This document shows, in pieces, positions 22,885-31,814 of a DNA stretch of 64,000 nt (position 1 is the stretch's first letter; each line of letters starts with the position of its first letter). The stretch lies in the NCBI RefSeq assembly GCF_034931305.1, contig NZ_JAYGHY010000008.1, positions 22,515 to 86,514 on the forward strand, in the 5' to 3' direction. A program made the translations under genes and the position numbers. Source of the DNA: Cyanobium gracile_A (GTDB taxonomy: Bacteria > Cyanobacteriota > Cyanobacteriia > PCC-6307 > Cyanobiaceae). Below the pieces are notes generated by a model. It worked only from the letters and a program-made list of their open reading frames with translations. It searched no databases and was not told where the DNA came from.

Positions 22885-24195
22885 ATGGGTTCCCTCCCCT
22901 CCTTTCCCTGGTTGCAACGCCGTCCTGATGGGCCTTGGTGCCGCACCGCCCTCGGCCGGGACGCCTCGCTCCAGGACGCCGTCAACCAGGTGTTCGAGCA
23001 GCTCCGGGGCGCCCCCGAGGCCGACCTGGCCCTGGTGTTCGCCTCCGCCAGCTACGCCAGCGATCTGCCCCGGCTGCTGCCCCTGCTGCAGCAGAAACTC
23101 AACGCCGCCCACTGGCTGGGCTGCGTCGGCGGTGGCGTGGTGGGCACCGATCCGGCCGGCGCGCCCCATGAAATCGAGAACCAGCCGGCCCTGGCGGTCA
23201 CCTTGCTGCGCCTGCCCGGCGCCAGCCTGCGCCCCTTCGCCATCGACACCACCTCCCTGCCCGACCTCGATGGTCCGGCCGAGCCCTGGCGCGAGCGGGT
23301 GGGGGCCGAGCTGGAGGAGGGCCAGTCGATGCTGCTGCTGCTCGATCCCACCGGCACCGCCATCAACGACCTGATCAGCGGCCTGGATTACGCCTACCCC
23401 AACACCACCAAGGTGGGCGGCATCGCCGGCCCCCACAGCGCCACCCATGGTTCCCTTCTCTTCAGCAGCGGGACCAGCGACCCCGCCGACACCGTCCGCA
23501 CCGGTGCGGTGGGCTGCCTGATCAGCGGCTCCTGGCGGCTCGATCCGCTGGTGGCCCAGGGCTGCCGGCCGATCGGGCCGGTGCTGGAGGTGGAGCAGGC
23601 CCAGCGCAACGTGGTGATCGAGGTGAGCTGCGGCAGCACCCGCAACAGCCCCGTGGCGGCGTTGCAGTCGATCCTCACCGACCTCACCCCGGCCGAGCGG
23701 GAGCAGGTCAAGCACTCCCTGTTCCTCGGCGTGGGACGCAGCGATTTCAGCCTTCCCAACGCCGACCTCACCCCCGTGGCAGAAGCGCCGGGGTCCTTCC
23801 TGGTGCGCAACCTGATCGGCGTGGATCCCCGCAACGGCGCGGTGGCGGTGGGCGAACGCATGCGCGTCGGTCAGAAGGTGCAGTTCCAGCTCCGCGATGC
23901 CGATGCCTCCCGCGACGAATCCCGCCAGCTGCTGGCCGGCCAGTCGCGGCGGCGCAGTGAGCCCCTGGCCGCCTTCCTGTTCGCCTGTCTGGGGCGGGGC
24001 GAAGGCCTCTACGGCGAGGCCGACGGCGATGTGAGCCTCTGCCGGGAGGTGTTCGGCACCGTGCCGATCGCCGGTCTGTTCTGCAACGGCGAGATCGGCC
24101 CGGTGGGCGGCACCACCCACCTGCACGGCTACACCGCCAGCTGGGGGTTCCTGGTGCCGAACGAGCCGCCCGGGGGCAGCGCCGCGCCGCTCTGA
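22885..24195 (+). CDS. FIST N/C-domain sensory protein
   Basis: 436 residues from ATG 22885. The FIST_N half spans about 30-225 (ADLALVFASASYASDLPRLL, WLGCVGGGVVGTDPAGAPHE) and FIST_C about 226-420 (RPIGPVLEVEQAQRN, SLCREVFGTVPIAGLFCNGE then IGPVGGTTHLHGYTA). FIST domains are thought to bind small ligands such as amino acids in signal transduction. It has no output domain of its own. First gene of a tightly coupled operon: its TGA overlaps the trmB ATG by one base. Confidence 0.88.
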   Translation: MGSLPSFPWLQRRPDGPWCRTALGRDASLQDAVNQVFEQLRGAPEADLALVFASASYASDLPRLLPLLQQKLNAAHWLGCVGGGVVGTDPAGAPHEIENQPALAVTLLRLPGASLRPFAIDTTSLPDLDGPAEPWRERVGAELEEGQSMLLLLDPTGTAINDLISGLDYAYPNTTKVGGIAGPHSATHGSLLFSSGTSDPADTVRTGAVGCLISGSWRLDPLVAQGCRPIGPVLEVEQAQRNVVIEVSCGSTRNSPVAALQSILTDLTPAEREQVKHSLFLGVGRSDFSLPNADLTPVAEAPGSFLVRNLIGVDPRNGAVAVGERMRVGQKVQFQLRDADASRDESRQLLAGQSRRRSEPLAAFLFACLGRGEGLYGEADGDVSLCREVFGTVPIAGLFCNGEIGPVGGTTHLHGYTASWGFLVPNEPPGGSAAPL

Positions 24196-24911
24196 TGGTG
24201 CGCCAGCACGTCAATCCCCTCAGCCGGATCCACCAGCTGGCACGGCCCCTGCCGCCGCTGATCGAGCTGTTCGCCGATCCCTCCCTGCCCCTGCATCTCG
24301 ACATCGGCTCGGCCAGGGGCCGCTTCCTGCTGGCCATGGCCCCCCTGGCGCCGCAGCGCAACCACCTGGGCCTGGAGATCCGCCGGCCCCTGGTGGAGGC
24401 CGCCGAGGCCGACCGCCGCCGGGACGGGCTGACCAACCTGCGCTTCCTCTACGGCAACGCCAACGTGAACCTGCCGGAGTGGCTGGTGCACCTGGGGGCC
24501 GGGCAGCTGGAGCTGGTCACCCTGCAGTTCCCCGACCCCTGGTTCAAGCTGCGCCACCGCAAACGCCGGGTGCTGCAGCCCGCCCTGCTGCTGGCGATCG
24601 CCGCGGCCCTGGCCCCCGGCCGCCGCCTGTTCCTGCAGAGCGATGTGGAGGCCCTGATCGCCCCGATGCGGCAGCTGGTGGAGGCCAGCAGCGCCTTCGA
24701 GCTGGCCGGGCCCGAGGAGTGCGGCCCCGAGCTGAATCCCCTGCCGGTGGCCACCGAACGGGAAGGCCAGGTGCTGGCGGGGGGCCTGCCGGTGCACCGC
24801 AGCCTCTACCGCCGCAACTGCGCCCCCCTGCCGCCGCTGGCTGATCTGGAAGGCCGTCTGGAGCCCACCGCCGGCAGCACCGATAATCGCCTCGACGCCG
24901 CAGCGGATTGA
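24195..24911 (+). CDS. trmB: tRNA (guanine-N7-)-methyltransferase
   Basis: 238 residues. TrmB makes m7G46 in tRNA variable loops from S-adenosylmethionine. Motifs: LHLDIGSARGRFLLAMA (SAM loop, D/E-IGxGxG), NHLGLEIRRPLVEAA (E-I-R), and LVTLQFPDPWFKLRHRKRRV, the FPDPWxKxxHxKRR signature of the family. The length is typical. Overlaps its neighbours by one base at both ends (TGATG), indicating translational coupling with FIST and IctB genes. Confidence 0.96.
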   Translation: MVRQHVNPLSRIHQLARPLPPLIELFADPSLPLHLDIGSARGRFLLAMAPLAPQRNHLGLEIRRPLVEAAEADRRRDGLTNLRFLYGNANVNLPEWLVHLGAGQLELVTLQFPDPWFKLRHRKRRVLQPALLLAIAAALAPGRRLFLQSDVEALIAPMRQLVEASSAFELAGPEECGPELNPLPVATEREGQVLAGGLPVHRSLYRRNCAPLPPLADLEGRLEPTAGSTDNRLDAAAD

Positions 24912-26221
24912 TGGTGCCTGCCCCAGCTCCCGTGCCCCTGCTGCTGCGCTGGCAGGGGCTGCTGGCCAGCCTGCCCGCCGGCCGGCTCAGTGCCCACCTG
25001 CCCCTGCTGGCGGGCTGGATCCTCTGCGCCCTGATGGCGGGGCTGCCCCTGGTGACCCGCACCGGCCTCAGCCTGCTGATCGCCGCCTCCGCCCTGCTCT
25101 GGGTGCTCTGGGCCCTGCGCACCCCGCCGGGTCGCCTCGGCGCCATCAACCTCTGGCTGCTGCTGGTGATCGCGATCGCCGTGGTGGCCACCGGCTTCTC
25201 CCCTGTGCCCAAGGCCGCGCTGGTGGGGCTGTTCAAGCTGCTCAGCTACCTGAGCGTCTATGCCCTGATGCGCCAGCTGCTGGCCACGGCCCCGGTGTGG
25301 TGGGACCGGCTCGTCGGCGCCCTGCTGGCCGGCGAGCTGATCACCAGCGTGATCGGCATCCGCCAGCTCTACGAAGCCCCCGGGGCCCTGGCGCGATGGT
25401 CGGACAACAACTCCGTGGCCGAAGGCACGGTGCGCATCTACAGCACCCTCGACAATCCCAACCTGCTGGGCGGCTATCTGCTGCCGATCCTGCCCCTGGC
25501 CGTGGTGGCCCTGCTGCGCTGGCAGGGGCGGGGGCGGCGCCTGTTTGCGCTGGCCAGCCTGGTGCTGGGCCTGGTGGCCCTGGTGCTGACCTACAGCCGC
25601 GGCGCCTGGATGGGGATGGTGGCCTCCCTCGGGCTGCTGGGCCTGTTGCTGGTGCTGCGTCAGACCCGCGACTGGCCGCCGTTGTGGCGGCGCCTGTTCC
25701 CCCTGCTGCTCCTGGCCGGCGCCACCCTGGTGCTGGTGCTGCTGGTCACCCAGGTGGAGCCCCTGCGGGTGCGGGTGATGAGCCTGGTGGCGGGCCGGGA
25801 GGACAGCTCCAACAACTTCCGCCTGAACGTCTGGACCTCCGCCCTGGCGATGATCCAGGACCGGCCCTGGATCGGCATCGGCCCCGGCAACAGCGCCTTC
25901 AACCTCATCTATCCCCTGTACCAGCAGCCCAAGTTCAATGCCCTGAGCGCCTACTCCATCCCCCTGGAGCTGCTGGTGGAAGCCGGCATCCCCGGCCTGC
26001 TGGCGGGGCTGGGCCTGCTGCTGAGCGCCGTGAAGGTGGGCCTGGGCCAGTGGCGGAGCAGCGCCCCCCTGGCCCTGCCCTGCCTGGCGGCGGTGGCTGT
26101 GTTCGCGGCCCTGGGGGTACAGGGGCTCACCGACACGATCTTCTTCCGCCCGGAAGTGCAGCTGATCGGTCTGTTCAGCCTGGCCACCCTGGCGGCCGCC
26201 GCGGCGGATCCCCTGCCGTGA
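24911..26221 (+). CDS. ictB: IctB / O-antigen ligase-like membrane protein
   Basis: 436 residues from ATG 24911 with about ten membrane segments. The Wzy_C/O-antigen-ligase core is visible at DPNLLGGYLLPILPLA-like SDNNSVAEGTVRIYSTLDNP, LVLTYSRGAWMGM, and NFRLNVWTSALAMIQDRPWI then GIGPGNSAFN. In Synechococcus this family (IctB) was named for a proposed role in inorganic carbon accumulation, but the fold suggests polysaccharide ligation or polymerisation, so the biochemical role is unsettled. Overlaps the next gene by four bases. Confidence 0.88.
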   Translation: MVPAPAPVPLLLRWQGLLASLPAGRLSAHLPLLAGWILCALMAGLPLVTRTGLSLLIAASALLWVLWALRTPPGRLGAINLWLLLVIAIAVVATGFSPVPKAALVGLFKLLSYLSVYALMRQLLATAPVWWDRLVGALLAGELITSVIGIRQLYEAPGALARWSDNNSVAEGTVRIYSTLDNPNLLGGYLLPILPLAVVALLRWQGRGRRLFALASLVLGLVALVLTYSRGAWMGMVASLGLLGLLLVLRQTRDWPPLWRRLFPLLLLAGATLVLVLLVTQVEPLRVRVMSLVAGREDSSNNFRLNVWTSALAMIQDRPWIGIGPGNSAFNLIYPLYQQPKFNALSAYSIPLELLVEAGIPGLLAGLGLLLSAVKVGLGQWRSSAPLALPCLAAVAVFAALGVQGLTDTIFFRPEVQLIGLFSLATLAAAAADPLP

Positions 26222-27186
26222 GGCTGATCGCCGGCTTCGACGCCGGTCAGACCCACACCAGCTGCCGCCTGGCCCTCGTGGGGGATGGCCGGGTGATCGG
26301 CGAGGGCGAGGGGCCCGGGGTCTGCCATCTGGCGGCCCCGGAGGGTCCCGCACGCTTTGGCGCCGCCCTGCGCGAGAGCCTGGTGCAGGCCATGGCCCGC
26401 GTGGAGAGCGGCAGCCCGACCACCATGCTGGTGGCGGCCGCCGTGGGGGCCAGCGGCATCGAGCAGGGCTCCCCGGTGCAGACACAAGGCCAGGCCCTGG
26501 CGGCGCAGGCCCTGGGACTGGCCCCGGAGCGGGTGATGGTCACGGGCGATGAGCGCACCGCCCTGCGGGGGGCCTTCCCTGACGGCGCCGGCATCGTGGT
26601 GATCAGCGGCACCGGCAGCATCGCCGTCAGCCGCGACGGCCAGGGGTGCGAGCACCGCTGCGGCGGCTGGGGCTGGTTGCTGGATGGGGCCGGTTCGGCC
26701 ATGGACATCGGCCGCGACGGCCTGGCCCTGAGCCTGCAGATGGCCGACGGCCGGCTCCCTGACTCCCCCCTGCGGCTGTCCCTCTGGGAGGCCCTGGGGC
26801 TGGACCCGGACGATCCCGGTTCACCGCAGCGGCTCAAGGCGCTGGTGGTGGCGGCCAGCTTCGGTCCCGCCGGCTTTGCCCGGCTGGCGCCGGTGCTGGA
26901 TCAACAAGCCGCCGCGGGTGAAGCGACGGCCATCGCAGTGATGGAGCGCAACGCTGCGGCGCTGGCGGCGCTGGCGGCGGGGGTGGCCCGGGGCCTGAAT
27001 CTGATCGGGCCGGCGGTGTGCCCGATGGGCGGGGCGCTCACCCACCTGGAGCAGTTGCGCCGACCCTTTGCCCGGAACCTGGAGCTGGCCCTGCCCGGCA
27101 GCCGTCTGGTGACGGCGGCCGGCGATGCCTGCCAGGGGGCCCTGGCGATGGCGGCCGCCCTGCAGGCGGTGTCTCAGCCGGCCTGA
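26218..27186 (+). CDS. BadF/BadG/BcrA/BcrD-type sugar kinase or ATPase
   Basis: 322 residues from GTG 26218 (four-base overlap with ictB). ASKHA-fold motifs: phosphate-1 loop IAGFDAGQTHTSCRLALV, AGIVVISGTGSIAVSRDG (phosphate 2), and a C-terminal GGALTHLEQLRRPF adenosine motif. The family includes N-acetylglucosamine kinase and benzoyl-CoA reductase activases; no Fe-S cysteines are present between the phosphate loops, so an amino-sugar kinase is the better guess. Converges with, and overlaps by 13 bases, the HupE gene. Confidence 0.85.
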   Translation: MRLIAGFDAGQTHTSCRLALVGDGRVIGEGEGPGVCHLAAPEGPARFGAALRESLVQAMARVESGSPTTMLVAAAVGASGIEQGSPVQTQGQALAAQALGLAPERVMVTGDERTALRGAFPDGAGIVVISGTGSIAVSRDGQGCEHRCGGWGWLLDGAGSAMDIGRDGLALSLQMADGRLPDSPLRLSLWEALGLDPDDPGSPQRLKALVVAASFGPAGFARLAPVLDQQAAAGEATAIAVMERNAAALAALAAGVARGLNLIGPAVCPMGGALTHLEQLRRPFARNLELALPGSRLVTAAGDACQGALAMAAALQAVSQPA

Positions 27187-27782
27187 GCGGCCAGGGGAAC
27201 CAGGGCCAGGGCGCCGCCGAGCACGGCCAGCAGCAGGGCCAGACGGGCGGTCCAGACCAGGGGCAGGCGGCGCAGCGCCAGGAACGAACCACCACTCACC
27301 AGCAGCGAGGCCGCCAGGGCGCCGGCCCACCAGCCCAGGGCCGAGCCATCGACGGGGGCCTCGCCGCCGTGCAGCAGGGCGTGCAGGGCCACCGCACCGG
27401 CCACCAGGGTGCCCCCGAAGGCCAGCCCGGGGCTGCGGCCATCCCGGTGGGAGCGCAGGATCAGCAGCGCCACCGCCGAGATCGCCAGGGCGGCCAGGAC
27501 TTCAGCGAAGGGCAGGGCGAAGCCCATGGCACCGGCCAGGCCCCCCAGCACCGCACCGGCCAGGCCCCAGAGCAGCAGCTCCGCGGACACATAGGACGCG
27601 GCCGCACCCACGCCGATCAGCAGCAGCAGGTGATCGACGCCGGTGATGGGGTGGAGGAAGCCGTGGCCAAGGCCGCCGTGGGCCAGGCCATGGGCCTGGG
27701 CCGGCTGGCCGATCAGCACGAAGCCGAGGGCGGCCGCGACCCCCAGGAGGGTCCAGGAGCGGAGGCCGGAGAAGTGAGTCAT
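27174..27782 (-). CDS. HupE/UreJ-type cobalt/nickel transporter (first)
   Basis: 202 residues from ATG 27782. Begins with a signal-like segment ending in QPAQAHGLAH, then HGGLGHGFLHPITGVDHLLL, the HPxxGxDH metal-binding motif of the HupE/UreJ family, and six membrane segments. HupE/UreJ proteins carry Ni2+ or Co2+. Its 5' leader is a cobalamin riboswitch (27822-27948), which points to cobalt uptake for B12 synthesis. Confidence 0.9.
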   Translation of the reverse strand: MTHFSGLRSWTLLGVAAALGFVLIGQPAQAHGLAHGGLGHGFLHPITGVDHLLLLIGVGAAASYVSAELLLWGLAGAVLGGLAGAMGFALPFAEVLAALAISAVALLILRSHRDGRSPGLAFGGTLVAGAVALHALLHGGEAPVDGSALGWWAGALAASLLVSGGSFLALRRLPLVWTARLALLLAVLGGALALVPLAAQAG

Positions 27783-27821
27783 CGAGGTGCCCGGTCCGCG
27801 CCGGGATGGAAGGAACGGTTC

Positions 27822-27948
27822 ACGGCGAGCGTTCTGGCTGAGGGTGACCCCATCACAGCTGCGGGACAGCGCCGGAATGACGCAGGGGCGAACCCAGTCG
27901 TGCACCGGACTTTCCTCGTTTCCTCCCGGAGGTGAACCCCGGGAACCG
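27822..27948 (-). ncRNA. Cobalamin riboswitch controlling first HupE gene
   Basis: Read on the minus strand this leader contains GCTGTCCCGCAGCTGTGATG (the core CCCGCaaCTGTga segment) followed by AGCCAGAACGCTCGCC, a B12-box variant (AGYCAGRANRCC), preceded by the GGAGGAAACGAGGAAAGTCC stem region with its GGTGC. It ends about 40 bases before the HupE ATG. The order and spacing match AdoCbl-type riboswitches, which switch off transport and synthesis genes when B12 is plentiful. Confidence 0.85.
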
Positions 27949-28027
27949 TCCGCCCATTGTGACCGCAGCCGGTGACGTTGCCGCCCGATGACCGCAGCTT
28001 CTGACCAGGAAGGGGGGAGGATGGCGC

Positions 28028-28162
28028 CCAGGAGGTTCCTCCCCTTCACGGGGAGGACGCAAGGAGGAAAGGCGGTGAGGGGTTGCCCGAGTCCGCCGCT
28101 GTCCCGCAGCTGTGATGGAAACCTGGCTTCCCGGCCCGGCGTCCTCAGTCAGAACGCTCACC
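28028..28162 (+). ncRNA. Cobalamin riboswitch controlling second HupE gene
   Basis: Contains GGACGCAAGGAGGAAAGGCG, CCGCTGTCCCGCAGCTGTGA at about 28095-28114 and the B12 box CAGTCAGAACGCTCACC at 28146-28162. Parallel in order to the minus-strand copy; the core segments CCCGCAGCTGTGATGG and CAGAACGCTC are identical between the two. It lies 44 bases upstream of the second HupE ATG. Confidence 0.85.
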
Positions 28163-28205
28163 CCCACTCGACCCATTTCCTGCCGGCGCGGACCGGAGAC
28201 TTTCC

Positions 28206-28829
28206 ATGAACCTGCCTTCTTTGGCTGAGCGACGCGGCCTCCTGCCGATCGCCCTGGCCGGTCTGTGCGCCCTGCCCCTGCTGCTGGCGGCGCCGGCCTC
28301 GGCCCACCACCTGATGGATCTGACCGGGCTGAAGCCGGGCCCCCTCACCGGCCTGCTGAGTGGCCTGGCCCACCCGATCCTGGGCCCCGACCACCTGCTG
28401 TTCCTGCTGGCCATCGGCCTGGTGGGCATCGTCCAGCCCTTCCGCTGGGTGCTGGCCCTGCTGGGCTGCGGCCTGGTGGGCAATGCTCTGGGGCTGGCCC
28501 TGCCGGGCCTCACCTGGGTCGAGCCGCTGGTGGCCCTGTCGGTGGCGCTCACCGGCCTGGTGCTGGCCCGCCGCCTGCCCCCGGCCGTGCTGGTGCCCGC
28601 CTTCCTGCTGCACGGTTATGCCCTCAGCGGTGCCGTCCTCGGCTGGGAGCCCACCCCGATCGCCTTCTATCTCGTGGGTCTGCTGGTGAGCCAGAGCCTG
28701 CTGCTGCTGGTGGCTCTCACCGCCGTGCGGCGCTGGCGCCAGAACGCCTCCAGCGGCGCGCTGAGCCTCACCGCCGGCCTGCTGATGGGCATCGGCCTGG
28801 CCTTCACCTGGTCGGCCCTGGTGGCCTGA
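28206..28829 (+). CDS. HupE/UreJ-type cobalt/nickel transporter (second)
   Basis: 207 residues with a signal-like N-terminus (ALPLLLAAPASAHH) and six further hydrophobic segments. The HPxxGxDH motif is in GLAHPILGPDHLLFLLAIGL, and a second conserved His lies in AFLLHGYALSG. Only distantly similar to the divergent HupE copy, so not a recent duplicate. Preceded by its own cobalamin riboswitch; probably a cobalt importer. Confidence 0.9.
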   Translation: MNLPSLAERRGLLPIALAGLCALPLLLAAPASAHHLMDLTGLKPGPLTGLLSGLAHPILGPDHLLFLLAIGLVGIVQPFRWVLALLGCGLVGNALGLALPGLTWVEPLVALSVALTGLVLARRLPPAVLVPAFLLHGYALSGAVLGWEPTPIAFYLVGLLVSQSLLLLVALTAVRRWRQNASSGALSLTAGLLMGIGLAFTWSALVA

Positions 28830-28832
28830 GGC

Positions 28833-30131
28833 TCAGGTGCCGAGCAGGGCGGTGTACACCAGCCGCTCCTGTCTGACGGCCAGGCGGGAGGCGCGCAGCC
28901 GGATCGCCTCCGCCAGGTACTCGGCGTCTTCGGCCACCCCGCAGAAGCGGGCCGAACCCCAGGTGTGCAGCCAGGGCAAACCCAACACATAAAAACCCGG
29001 CACCTGGGTGATGCCCCGCTCATGGGCCGGATGGCCGGCGCCATCGAACACCGGCACCTCCACCCAGCTGAAATCCGGGTGGTACCCCGTGCACCAGATC
29101 ACCGCCGCCAGCGGCTCAGCCACCAGATCGAGGGGCTCCGCTGAACCGGGCGGCGGCGTCCAGCAGGGGACGTAGGGGGGCTCCTCAGGGGCACTGAGGC
29201 CCTGGGCGGCGATGTGGTCGTCGATGCTGCGGCAGATGCGGCTGTAGACGGCGTCAGCCCCGTCGAGGTTGTCGGCCAGGTCGCCGGCGAAGTCGATGCG
29301 GTCGTGGCCCAGCTCTGCCAGCCGGCCGTGCAGCACCATCCCCTCAAGGGCACGGCGGCGCAGGTCGATCTCGCGGCCACCGTCACGGCCTGTGAGGTAG
29401 TGGTTGGTCTTGCCCCGTACCGCCTTCGGGTCGGCGTGCTGGTCGATCGGCATGGCGTAGTAGCCCATGCGATCGAGCCAGTCGACCACGTCGCGGCCGC
29501 GGTAGCGGCGCGGGGAGCGGGGGGCGCGGCCGACGCTCAGGTGCACCCGGCGGCCGGCCAGGAAGAGGTCTTCGGCGATCTGGCAGCCCGACTGGCCACT
29601 GCCCACCACCAGCACCGGGCCGGCGGGCAGCGATTCAGGGCTGGTGTAATCACGGGCATCGATCTGGAGGATCCGCTCGGGCAGGCGGGCGGCGAGGGGA
29701 TGGCGCTTCGGGCGGTGGTAACCGCCGGTGGCCAGCACCACCTGATCGGCCTCGATGGCACCCTCATCGGTGCTCAGGAGGAAGCCGGAACCACTCGCCT
29801 GCAGACGCCGCACCGCCACCCCCTCGCGCACGGGCACCTGGATGTGGTCGGCGAAACGCTGGACGTAGCGGACGATCTCCTCGCGGCCCATGAAGCCGTC
29901 GGGATCGTCGCCGTCATAGGGGAAATCGGGCAGGCGGCACTGCCAGTTGGGGGTGACCAGGCAGAAGGACTCCCAGCGCTGGCGCGCCCAGGCGTGGCCA
30001 ATGCGGTGGCGCTCCAGCACCAGGGGACGCAGCCCCCGTTTCTTCAGGCAGTGGGCCACCGACAGGCCCGCCTGCCCGCCGCCCACCACCACCACCGGAT
30101 GACGCTGAACCGTCTGCGAGCCGCTTGCCAC
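28833..30131 (-). CDS. nitH: Nit1C flavoprotein (MSMEG_0569-like FAD oxidoreductase)
   Basis: 432 residues from GTG 30131. N-terminal Rossmann motif VVVVGGGQAGLSVAHCLKKR binds FAD; a second, GPVLVVGSGQSGCQIAEDLF (about residue 170), binds NAD(P)H; ATGGYHRP and WCTGYHPDFSW are the flavin-monooxygenase ATG motifs. The length and ending (YTALLGT) fit the MSMEG_0569 family that accompanies Nit1-type nitrilases. It is divergent from nitB with a 169-base control region. Probably an NAD(P)H-dependent monooxygenase acting on the same nitrogen compound. Confidence 0.85.
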   Translation of the reverse strand: MASGSQTVQRHPVVVVGGGQAGLSVAHCLKKRGLRPLVLERHRIGHAWARQRWESFCLVTPNWQCRLPDFPYDGDDPDGFMGREEIVRYVQRFADHIQVPVREGVAVRRLQASGSGFLLSTDEGAIEADQVVLATGGYHRPKRHPLAARLPERILQIDARDYTSPESLPAGPVLVVGSGQSGCQIAEDLFLAGRRVHLSVGRAPRSPRRYRGRDVVDWLDRMGYYAMPIDQHADPKAVRGKTNHYLTGRDGGREIDLRRRALEGMVLHGRLAELGHDRIDFAGDLADNLDGADAVYSRICRSIDDHIAAQGLSAPEEPPYVPCWTPPPGSAEPLDLVAEPLAAVIWCTGYHPDFSWVEVPVFDGAGHPAHERGITQVPGFYVLGLPWLHTWGSARFCGVAEDAEYLAEAIRLRASRLAVRQERLVYTALLGT

Positions 30132-30300
30132 CGTGACCCTCTGGTCGTTGTCGTGGGCTGATGCTGGCCGCGCGGCTCGATCGGCCCTGTAACGACCGGC
30201 ACGGATTGCCCGGTGCCGGCATTCGGTGGCATCGGCGACACAGCACAAAACTTCATTCGTGGCACGGTCGCCATGCCGATTCCACCGACCGCACGTCCCC

Positions 30301-30783
30301 ATGCCCCAGGTCAGCCGTCCCGCCAACCAGACGGGCGAATTCCTCGTCGATTACGAGGAGAAGGTTTTCCCCGACATCAAGGCCGAACCGGGTGAGAAGG
30401 CCCTGGTCACCTTCCACACCGTGGCCTTCGAAGGCTCCATCGGCCTGGTCAACCTGCTGCAGGCCAGCCGCCTGGTCAACAAGGGCTTTGAGACCTCGAT
30501 CCTGCTCTACGGCCCGGGCGTGACCCTGGGGCTGCAGCGGGGCTTTCCCAAGCTGGGCGACGCCGCCTTCGACGGCCACCTCAACTTCGGCGCCCGCATC
30601 CAGAAGTTCATGGACCAGGGCGGCAAGGTCTACGCCTGCCGCTTCGCCCTGCAGGCCCTCTACGGCCACGGCGAAGGCGCCCTGATCCCCGGGATCATCC
30701 CGATCAACCCCCTCGATGTGCTCGACATCGTGCTGCTGCACCGCAAGGAGGGGGCCTTCATCCTCGACACCTGGACCCTCTGA
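30301..30783 (+). CDS. nitB: MSMEG_0572/Sll0783 family nitrogen starvation protein
   Basis: 160 residues from ATG 30301. The sequence FLVDYEEKVFPDIKAEPGEK and GLVNLLQASRLVNKGFETSI is a close match to the Sll0783/MSMEG_0572 family, whose Synechocystis member is strongly induced by nitrogen starvation and needed for polyhydroxybutyrate accumulation. Its biochemical activity is unknown. First gene of the Nit1C operon, 26 bases before the nitrilase. Confidence 0.9.
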   Translation: MPQVSRPANQTGEFLVDYEEKVFPDIKAEPGEKALVTFHTVAFEGSIGLVNLLQASRLVNKGFETSILLYGPGVTLGLQRGFPKLGDAAFDGHLNFGARIQKFMDQGGKVYACRFALQALYGHGEGALIPGIIPINPLDVLDIVLLHRKEGAFILDTWTL

Positions 30784-30809
30784 GTTCCCCGTCCCCCGTC
30801 GAGCCGCCC

Positions 30810-31814
30810 ATGCCCGCCACGATCACCGTCGCCGCCGCCCAGATCCGTCCGGTGCTCTACAGCCTGGAGGGATCGGTGGCGCGGGTGGTCGCGGCCATGG
30901 AGGAGGCCGCCGCCGCCGGGGTGCAGCTGATCGCCTTCCCGGAGACGTTCCTGCCCTACTACCCCTACTTCTCCTTCGTGGAGCCGCCGGTGCTGATGGG
31001 GAAGTCGCACCTGAAGCTCTACGAGCAGGCGGTGACGGTGCCCGGCCCGGCCCTGGCCCGCATCGCCGCCGCCGCCCGCCAGCTCGGCCTGCACGTGCTG
31101 CTGGGCATCAACGAGCGCGACGGGGGCAGCCTCTACAACGCCCAGCTGCTGATCGATGCGGCCGGCGAGCTGGTGCTGAAACGCCGCAAGCTCACGCCCA
31201 CGTATCACGAGCGGATGGTGTGGGGCCAGGGGGATGGGGCCGGCCTGCAGGTGGTGCCCACCGCCCTCGGCCGCATCGGCGCCCTGGCCTGCTGGGAGCA
31301 CTACAACCCCCTGGCCCGTTTCAGCCTGATGGCCCAGGGGGAGGAGATCCACTGCGCCCAGTTCCCCGGCTCCCTGGTGGGGCCGATCTTCGCCGAGCAG
31401 ACGGCCGTGACCCTGCGCCACCACGCCCTTGAGGCCGGCTGCTTCGTGGTGTCCTCCACCGCCTGGCTGGAGCCGGAGGACATCGAGCGGATCACGCCCG
31501 ATCCGGTGCTGCAGAAGGCCTGCCAGGGGGGCTGCCACACGGCGGTGATCAGCCCGGAGGGCCGCTACCTGGCCGGGCCGCTGCCCGATGGCGAGGGGCT
31601 GGCCATCGCCGAACTCGACCTGAGCCTGATCACCAAACGCAAACGCATGATGGACAGCGTCGGCCACTACAGCCGCCCCGACCTGCTGGGGCTGTTGATC
31701 GACCGCAGCCCCGCCCGCCAGCTGCATGAGCGCCCCCCCGAGCCGGGCCTGAACGGATTCGCCAGCGAGGCGCTCCCGGGACTGCCGCTGCTGGAGGAAC
31801 TGCACCATGGCTGA
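30810..31814 (+). CDS. nitC: Nit1-type nitrilase
   Basis: 334 residues. The carbon-nitrogen hydrolase triad is complete: E45 (IAFPETFLP), K127 (LKRRKLTPTYHERM) and C161 (ALACWEHY); CWEHYNPLAR and the YxER... segment are the aliphatic nitrilase signature, as in Nit6803 (Sll0784). It converts nitriles to acids and ammonia and, within Nit1C clusters, is linked to cyanide assimilation. Overlaps the radical SAM start by eight bases. Confidence 0.93.
   Translation: MPATITVAAAQIRPVLYSLEGSVARVVAAMEEAAAAGVQLIAFPETFLPYYPYFSFVEPPVLMGKSHLKLYEQAVTVPGPALARIAAAARQLGLHVLLGINERDGGSLYNAQLLIDAAGELVLKRRKLTPTYHERMVWGQGDGAGLQVVPTALGRIGALACWEHYNPLARFSLMAQGEEIHCAQFPGSLVGPIFAEQTAVTLRHHALEAGCFVVSSTAWLEPEDIERITPDPVLQKACQGGCHTAVISPEGRYLAGPLPDGEGLAIAELDLSLITKRKRMMDSVGHYSRPDLLGLLIDRSPARQLHERPPEPGLNGFASEALPGLPLLEELHHG

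Noticed and set aside
22842..24126. 639-residue minus-strand frame extending from DUF3177 into the FIST region
   Set aside because: Only its last third (DUF3177) has protein-like sequence; the rest is antisense to FIST. The start was placed at GTG 22824.
24806..26485. Minus-strand 559-residue frame opposite ictB
   Set aside because: Gln/His/Gly-rich antisense of a Leu-rich membrane protein gene.
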